This document shows, one piece after another, positions 59,198 through 64,000 of a DNA stretch of 64,000 nt. A model generated the notes under the pieces. That model saw only the letters and a list, made by a program, of their open reading frames with translations. It made no database searches and had not been told where the DNA came from. Each line of letters opens with the position of its first letter. Position 1 is the first letter of the stretch. The stretch spans positions 12,964-76,963 of the forward strand of contig CAZLWV010000016.1 of the NCBI GenBank assembly GCA_964563135.1, in the 5' to 3' direction. This DNA is from JAAYAY01 sp964563135 (GTDB lineage: Bacteria; Planctomycetota; Planctomycetia; Pirellulales; Thermoguttaceae). The translations under genes were made by a program, and so were the position numbers.

Positions 59198-59304
59198 TTG
59201 CAGCGGGCGCCGGCCACAGGATAGACTGAGAGACGCAAACACGGCTCTGCGATCCCCGGCAAACGCGCTCCCCACAACCTCATCACCCCCTAAGGCTCGA
59301 ACCC

Positions 59305-61470
59305 ATGTCCCCTCGCACGGTCCTGTCTGGATTGGTCCTGGCCTCGATGCTGCCGGCAACCCTGATCTGCCCATCGGCGCGCGGCGGCCAGAAGGATCCC
59401 CCGGCAACGATCGAACTGGCCAGCCCCACCGCCCGGCTTCTCGTCGACGGGGAAGGACACGTGGCGATCGAGCCTCGCGATCCCTCGTGCCCGGCGCCTT
59501 CCCGCTTTCAAACACCGCTGTGGGTGATCACGCTGGCCGAGGGCAGCGATGTCTTCCGCCCGGGCAGCGCCGTCACGATCAGCCAGTCGGCTCCGGCCCA
59601 GGTCTCGGCCACCAGCGGCGGCGTACGCTTGCTCTACGACGGGATTCGCCAGGGTGAGAAGACCTATGACATCCAGCTCGACCTGACGATCACCGTTGCC
59701 GGCGACGAGTTCCGCTTCGGCGGAACTCTTGTCAACAACTGCAAGGATCGGGTCGTCACGGAGTGGAAGTACCCGATCCTCCTGGGAATCGAGGCCCGGC
59801 AGAAGGCCGAACCCGTTGCGCCCCTCCTCCTCTGGCCTGACGGCCTCGGCCGCCGATTCGCCACGCGGGAATCGTTCGGCTCGCGCAGGACGGCCGCCTT
59901 TCCCGGCATCGACGGAACCATGCAGTGGCTGGCCTTCACTCACGGCCAGACGGGCCTCTACTTCGCTTGCCACGACGAGCTGTGCCGCGCAAAGACGTTC
60001 GCCGTCGCCCGCGGCAGCAACGCCGGCTACGACGTGTCGCTGGAGCACCACCCCTATTGCGCTCCAGGCCAGCGCTGGGAGGCTCCGCCAACCGTGCTGA
60101 TGCCCTACCTCGGCTCCTGGTACGTGGCGGCGGCGCACTACCGCCAGTGGGTCGAGTCGTGGCTGGATCCGCTGCCGAAACCCCAATGGGCCCAGGACAG
60201 CACAGGCTGGCTGCTGGCAATTCTGAAACAGCAGAACGGCGACCTGATGTGGAATTACGGCTCGCTCGATCGCCTGGCCGATCTGGCCCAGGAGCGAGGC
60301 CTCGATACGCTGGGACTGTTCGGCTGGGCCAGCGGCGGACACGACCGCTCCTATCCCGATTACATCCCCGACCCCAAAATGGGCGGCCCGGAATTGCTCA
60401 AGGAGTCCATCAGGAAGGTCCGCAATCGCGGTTTGCACGTCATTCTCTACGCCAACGGGCAGTTGATCGATTCCGCTACCGAGTTCTACCGGCTTCAGGG
60501 TGTGGAAACGATGGTAGCCGACCGGCGAGGCAACCCGGTCATCCAGATGTACCACAAGTTCAAAGCCACTTCGACGCCTCTCTTCGTAACCGCCTGCACC
60601 GCCGCCCCTGCCTGGCAGGAACGGATGCTGGCTCTGGCCCTTCAGGCCCACGCGCTGGGAGCCGACGGCATCCTGTTTGATCAGCTCGGGGTTGTCGGGC
60701 CCAAGGAGTGTTTCACGGCATCCCATGGACACAACACGCCGGCCGATTCCGAAAAACGTTTCGAACTGCTCCGCCGGCTCGCCCGTCACATGCACCAGCT
60801 CGATCCGAATTTCATCGTCATGACCGAAGGTGTGGTCGACGCCGAACAGGCCGACGTGGCCTTCTTCCACGGATGTGGCCCGGGGTTTGGGTATTTTGAA
60901 AACGAGCCCTCCGAAACCCTGTTTCCCGAAATGTTCCGTTACACCTGGCCCGCCTTCGTGGGCACGCAGCGGGTCCCCAATCCGCTCCTGACACGCAACT
61001 TTGCCAACTACGCGTGCGCGTACGGTCTGCGCTTCGAGATCGAAAGCCGATACCCGGCAGATGTGAAGTACCTGACCTCCGACCAGGTCCCCGCCGCGCA
61101 GGAATACGCCGACTGCAATTCGCCTCCCGACGTCTCGCTCGTCACGACGATTCCCTGCAACGAGTCCGCCCGGTACATGAGCCAGGTCGCCCAGCTGCGC
61201 CGGCAGCATGGCGACCTGCTGCTGCGGGGACGGTTCATCGATCTGGAAGGGGTCGTTGTCGAAGGCGATCAGATCGTGGGCAAGGCCTTCGAGTCGCAGG
61301 ATCAGGTCGGCGTGGTCCTGTGGAATCCGACCGGCCAGCCGCAGTCGGCAAAGGTCACGACCGCCAAGGGCTCGTTTCTGGCCGCGTATGCCCCCGGGGT
61401 GTCCGGACCGGTGGACCGCAGCGCCGTGATCGAGCCCGAGTCGATCCGCCTGCTCGTCTGGAAGAAGTAG
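59305..61470 (+). CDS. Secreted DUF6259 glycoside-hydrolase-like protein
   Basis: A 721-residue exported protein (signal peptide in the first ~27 residues). The N-terminal third is a beta-sandwich-like carbohydrate domain, followed by a TIM-barrel-like region (GLFGWASGGHDRSYPDYIPD, VILYANGQLIDSAT, ADGILFDQLGVVGPKECF) with acidic residues at strand ends as in GH-A clan enzymes, and a C-terminal beta domain. It matches the DUF6259 type, whose catalytic activity is not generally assigned. It is the first gene downstream of the XylR-type operator region and is followed by the GH42-like gene, so it is expected to act on a polysaccharide or glycoside. Confidence 0.75.
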   Translation: MSPRTVLSGLVLASMLPATLICPSARGGQKDPPATIELASPTARLLVDGEGHVAIEPRDPSCPAPSRFQTPLWVITLAEGSDVFRPGSAVTISQSAPAQVSATSGGVRLLYDGIRQGEKTYDIQLDLTITVAGDEFRFGGTLVNNCKDRVVTEWKYPILLGIEARQKAEPVAPLLLWPDGLGRRFATRESFGSRRTAAFPGIDGTMQWLAFTHGQTGLYFACHDELCRAKTFAVARGSNAGYDVSLEHHPYCAPGQRWEAPPTVLMPYLGSWYVAAAHYRQWVESWLDPLPKPQWAQDSTGWLLAILKQQNGDLMWNYGSLDRLADLAQERGLDTLGLFGWASGGHDRSYPDYIPDPKMGGPELLKESIRKVRNRGLHVILYANGQLIDSATEFYRLQGVETMVADRRGNPVIQMYHKFKATSTPLFVTACTAAPAWQERMLALALQAHALGADGILFDQLGVVGPKECFTASHGHNTPADSEKRFELLRRLARHMHQLDPNFIVMTEGVVDAEQADVAFFHGCGPGFGYFENEPSETLFPEMFRYTWPAFVGTQRVPNPLLTRNFANYACAYGLRFEIESRYPADVKYLTSDQVPAAQEYADCNSPPDVSLVTTIPCNESARYMSQVAQLRRQHGDLLLRGRFIDLEGVVVEGDQIVGKAFESQDQVGVVLWNPTGQPQSAKVTTAKGSFLAAYAPGVSGPVDRSAVIEPESIRLLVWKK

Positions 61471-61578
61471 CTCCCGGACCGCTGCACGAAACCTCCACCA
61501 GGATGGCCCGGCGCGGCAGAGAAACCGCGCGGCGGCACGGAAACAGGATTCAACCGAGAAACCAACCGGAGACCAACC

Positions 61579-63558
61579 ATGTCTTCTGCACGCTGGGGCC
61601 TGCTCGCCATGCTGACCGCATGGGCAGGCGTGCCCGCGGCCTGGACGGCCGAGTCGGCCGCGGACCTTGCTGCCGCACACTCGCAGGCAGCCGTCCGGGC
61701 CATGCCCTGCATGGCCTTCCGCTCGTTCCGCCACGAAGAACGATTCAACCGGCAGTTCGCCGACGCGGGGATCCGGGTGGTTTTCATCTATCCGGCCAAC
61801 ACGATCTGTTCGCTCGGTATTCCCTACACCCAGTACCCGCCGAACTGGATCGGACCCGGCCGCTACAACTTCGAATCGGTGGATCAGCAGATCAACGACA
61901 TCCTCGCCTGGAACCCCGGCGCGAAGATCATGTGCATGATCGATCTCAACACGCCCCCCTGGTGGATCGAGTCCCACAACGGGGCCGATAGCTTCCGCAC
62001 CTTCGGCCATGTGGCCGCCCGCGAAGACTATCGCCGCGACGTGAAAGAGTACCTCCGCAGCTTCCTGGAGCACACAGAGAAGTTCCACGCCGACAAGATC
62101 GCGTCCTACTTGCTCTCGGGCGGAATGACCTGCGAATGGCAGGATCTCAGCCGCGGCACGCCCAGCCCGTCGAAACAGGCTGCCTTCGCCGAGTGGCTCG
62201 GGAGGCCGGGCGCAGTGATTCCGGAAAATCGGATGAAAGCCTCGCGCTCCCCCTTCTACGACCCGCAAGCCGACGCCGACTCGATCGCCTACTGGCGGTT
62301 CTCGGCGGCCCTGGTGGCCGACCGCATCCTGGAGTTTGCCGAAGAAGCCCAGAAGACGATTCGGCATCGCGTGCCGCTCGGCTGCTTCTTCGGATACGTC
62401 ATGGAACATGCCCGGGGACGCCTGCTCTACGAGGGGCACCTGAGCTACGATCGCGTGTTTGCCTCGCCCCATCTCGACTTCTTCACCAGCCCCTCGTCCT
62501 ATATGGACCGCCGGGCCGAGGGGACCGGCGGGTTCATGACCTCGATCGACTCGATCCTGTTCCGCGGCAAGTCGGCCTGGCTCGAACTGGACCATATCAC
62601 CCATCTCTTGAAGGACGGCACGGCCAACGGCCGGCCCATCCCCGGGCACGATTCGGTGTTCCGCACGGAGGCCGAAACGGTTGGGGCCCTGCGCCGCGAA
62701 TTCGCTATGTGCCTGGTGCGCGGAGTCCACGTCTGGTGGTTCGATATGTTCGGCGGCTGGTTCGACAGCCCCAGCCTGATGGCCGAGATCGGCCGCATGC
62801 GCCAGATCGGCGACCGGTTCTTCGGCCGCTCGAAGGTGCAGGCCGAGGTGGCCGTGCTCGTCGACGCCGATTCCATGTACTACGTCGACGGACAGACTCC
62901 CCTGGCAAGCCGCGTGCTCGCCGAACAGCGCTCCGCACTCTCGCGGATGGGAGCACCCTGGGAGATCTACTCCCTGGCCGACCTGCCGCAGCTCGACACC
63001 TCGCGATTCCGTCTGGTCGTGCTCCCGAACCTGTTCTCCCTCACGCCCGAGAAACGTGCCTGGCTCGAGGAAAAAGTCCTCTGCGGCGGCCGCCACGTCG
63101 TCTTCGGCTACGCCCCGGCAATCATCACCAACGGCCGTTACGACCTGGCAAACATCGAGAGCCTGACGGGCATTCCGGTCCACTCGCTCCCGCCGGTCGC
63201 AGGCCCCTGCCAGGTAGAACGCAAGCTGCGCGACGGCTGGACCTCGATCCTGGCCTCGACGCCCTGCATTCCGTCCATGGAGCTGCGGTCGGTCGCCCGC
63301 CAGGCCGGTGTGCACATCTACAGCGACCAGCCCGACGCGCTCTACGCGAGCGAGAACCTGCTGGCGGTCCATACCGACGGCAAGGGGGGCCGGCGGACGT
63401 TTTCCCTCCCGCGGCCGGCGCGGGTGGTCGAACTGTTCAGCGGCCGCGAGCTGACCCGGGAGCCGGTCGCCGAGTTCAGCGATGAGCTGCCCCCGTTTGC
63501 GACCCATCTCTACCACTTGATTCCACCCGATCAACCCGCTGTGGCAGCGGCGAAATGA
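61579..63558 (+). CDS. Secreted GH42/beta-galactosidase-like glycoside hydrolase
   Basis: A 659-residue protein with a secretion signal (residues 1-23). The N-terminal barrel resembles GH42-type enzymes: RVVFIYPANTICSLG at the first strands, MIDLNTPPWWIESHNGADSF, SYLLSGGMTCEWQD with a possible acid/base Glu, and GVHVWWFDMFGGWFDS. A beta-galactosidase-trimerisation-like domain follows (VAVLVDADSMYYVDGQTPL, VLPNLFSLTPEKRAWLEEKV). The catalytic pair cannot be fixed by eye. It lies 108 bases after the DUF6259 gene and 10 bases before the MFS transporter gene, consistent with a degrade-and-import sugar operon. Confidence 0.8.
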   Translation: MSSARWGLLAMLTAWAGVPAAWTAESAADLAAAHSQAAVRAMPCMAFRSFRHEERFNRQFADAGIRVVFIYPANTICSLGIPYTQYPPNWIGPGRYNFESVDQQINDILAWNPGAKIMCMIDLNTPPWWIESHNGADSFRTFGHVAAREDYRRDVKEYLRSFLEHTEKFHADKIASYLLSGGMTCEWQDLSRGTPSPSKQAAFAEWLGRPGAVIPENRMKASRSPFYDPQADADSIAYWRFSAALVADRILEFAEEAQKTIRHRVPLGCFFGYVMEHARGRLLYEGHLSYDRVFASPHLDFFTSPSSYMDRRAEGTGGFMTSIDSILFRGKSAWLELDHITHLLKDGTANGRPIPGHDSVFRTEAETVGALRREFAMCLVRGVHVWWFDMFGGWFDSPSLMAEIGRMRQIGDRFFGRSKVQAEVAVLVDADSMYYVDGQTPLASRVLAEQRSALSRMGAPWEIYSLADLPQLDTSRFRLVVLPNLFSLTPEKRAWLEEKVLCGGRHVVFGYAPAIITNGRYDLANIESLTGIPVHSLPPVAGPCQVERKLRDGWTSILASTPCIPSMELRSVARQAGVHIYSDQPDALYASENLLAVHTDGKGGRRTFSLPRPARVVELFSGRELTREPVAEFSDELPPFATHLYHLIPPDQPAVAAAK

Positions 63559-63568
63559 GGAGCACGCG

Positions 63569-64000
63569 ATGAGCGACCAGACGCGGCCTGCAGAAGATGC
63601 CGCCTGTCCCCCAGGCTACAAATGGGAGCTTCTGGCCCTCTTGTGCCTGGCCTTCTTCTTCCACCAGGGAGACCGGGCGATCTTCGGCGTCGTGGCAACC
63701 GACATCCAGAGCGACCTTGGCCTGGACAAGGGCCAGATCGGCCTCGTCGCCACCATCCTCTTCTGGACAATCGCAGTGATGACCCCCATTGCCGGTTACC
63801 TCGGCGATGTGCTGCGAAAGAAGATGATGATCACCGGGGCTCTCCTCTTCTGGAGCTCCACAACCGCGCTCACCGGTCTGAGCCACGGCTTCGTCAGCCT
63901 GGCAATGCTCAGAAGCGTGGCGACCGGCGGGAGCGAATCGTTCTATGCGCCGCCGGCCTACGCCCTGATGGCCCGCTTCCACCAGAAAACCCGGGCGCTC
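63569..64000 (+). CDS. MFS transporter, N-terminal part
   Basis: Only the first 144 codons are in the window. GAGGAG precedes the ATG at 63569. The first helices are WELLALLCLAFFFHQGDRA and IGLVATILFWTIAVMTPIAG, followed by the MFS loop 2-3 motif GYLGDVLRKK (usually GxLaDrxGrr). It is probably the sugar or sugar-acid importer of the operon with the two secreted hydrolases. The class resembles the ACS/NNP-like anion:cation symporters, but the substrate is not certain. Confidence 0.88.
   Translation, partial: MSDQTRPAEDAACPPGYKWELLALLCLAFFFHQGDRAIFGVVATDIQSDLGLDKGQIGLVATILFWTIAVMTPIAGYLGDVLRKKMMITGALLFWSSTTALTGLSHGFVSLAMLRSVATGGSESFYAPPAYALMARFHQKTRAL

Noticed and set aside
59290..63534. Minus-strand open frame of about 1414 codons
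   Set aside because: It is antisense to the two secreted glycoside-hydrolase-like genes and has the Arg/Gly/Asp-rich composition of a shadow frame.

Overview
The window looks like a chromosomal segment of a planctomycete-type bacterium. The reasons are a G+C-rich background, many exported proteins and lipoproteins with TlpA, LolA-like or DUF6259-type domains, a DUF2617 protein, an SGNH protein, secreted glycoside hydrolases beside a XylR-type regulator, and a glucosyl-3-phosphoglycerate synthase cluster. This placement is inferred from gene content; there is no rRNA to confirm it. I see no tRNA, rRNA, CRISPR array, transposase or integrase.

Region 1 (about 0.7-10.2 kb, visibly less G+C-rich than the rest) is the most unusual part. 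It holds a good sigma70-like promoter, an unrecognised protein, a Tat-signal protein with a Cys-rich C-terminus, two small ORFs (62 aa with a CCxxCxxC core, and 60 aa with a hairpin over its ribosome-binding site), a radical SAM/SPASM peptide maturase, a very short subtilisin-like protease, a LolA-like/TlpA-like lipoprotein and an ABC exporter. Maturase + small S8 protease + exporter resembles the QhpD-QhpE-QhpF cassette that matures the quinohemoprotein amine dehydrogenase gamma subunit. No Qhp enzyme subunit genes are visible, so this is best read as an undescribed peptide-modification (RiPP-like) system.

Region 2 (10.2-31.8 kb): a small lipoprotein/membrane-protein pair with an upstream palindrome, an M14 carboxypeptidase-like protein, a Nif3-family protein, a compatible-solute operon (M20 pseudoenzyme-like protein, GpgS, GT4 glycosyltransferase, HAD phosphatase), a DgcN/DgcA-like D-glutamate pair, an ExeA-like ATPase, RsmE, an antitoxin with a truncated toxin, an Nramp-like transporter, an orphan adenine-specific DNA methyltransferase, and a decayed rhomboid-like gene.

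Region 3 (31.8-38.9 kb) is a compact stress and ion-homeostasis block: ribosome hibernation factor, universal stress protein, and a complete seven-gene Mrp Na+/H+ antiporter operon with overlapping stops and starts.

Region 4 (38.9-64 kb): a decayed receiver domain, a large protein with two kinase-like halves, GTP-dependent PEP carboxykinase, LarA-like/YggS/DUF167 genes, a second TlpA-like lipoprotein fused to a beta-propeller-like region, an SGNH protein, a GT9 glycosyltransferase, an apparently exported glutamate racemase homologue, an MBL-fold hydrolase, a MagIII-like DNA glycosylase, a CPBP-family membrane protease, a DUF2617 pair, and a XylR-type regulator divergent from a sugar-processing operon (DUF6259 protein, GH42-like protein, MFS transporter cut by the window end).

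Two dispersed non-coding elements recur: a hairpin element (21.5 and 54.7 kb, each just downstream of a minus-strand gene) and a short 29-bp motif (13.95 and 39.37 kb).
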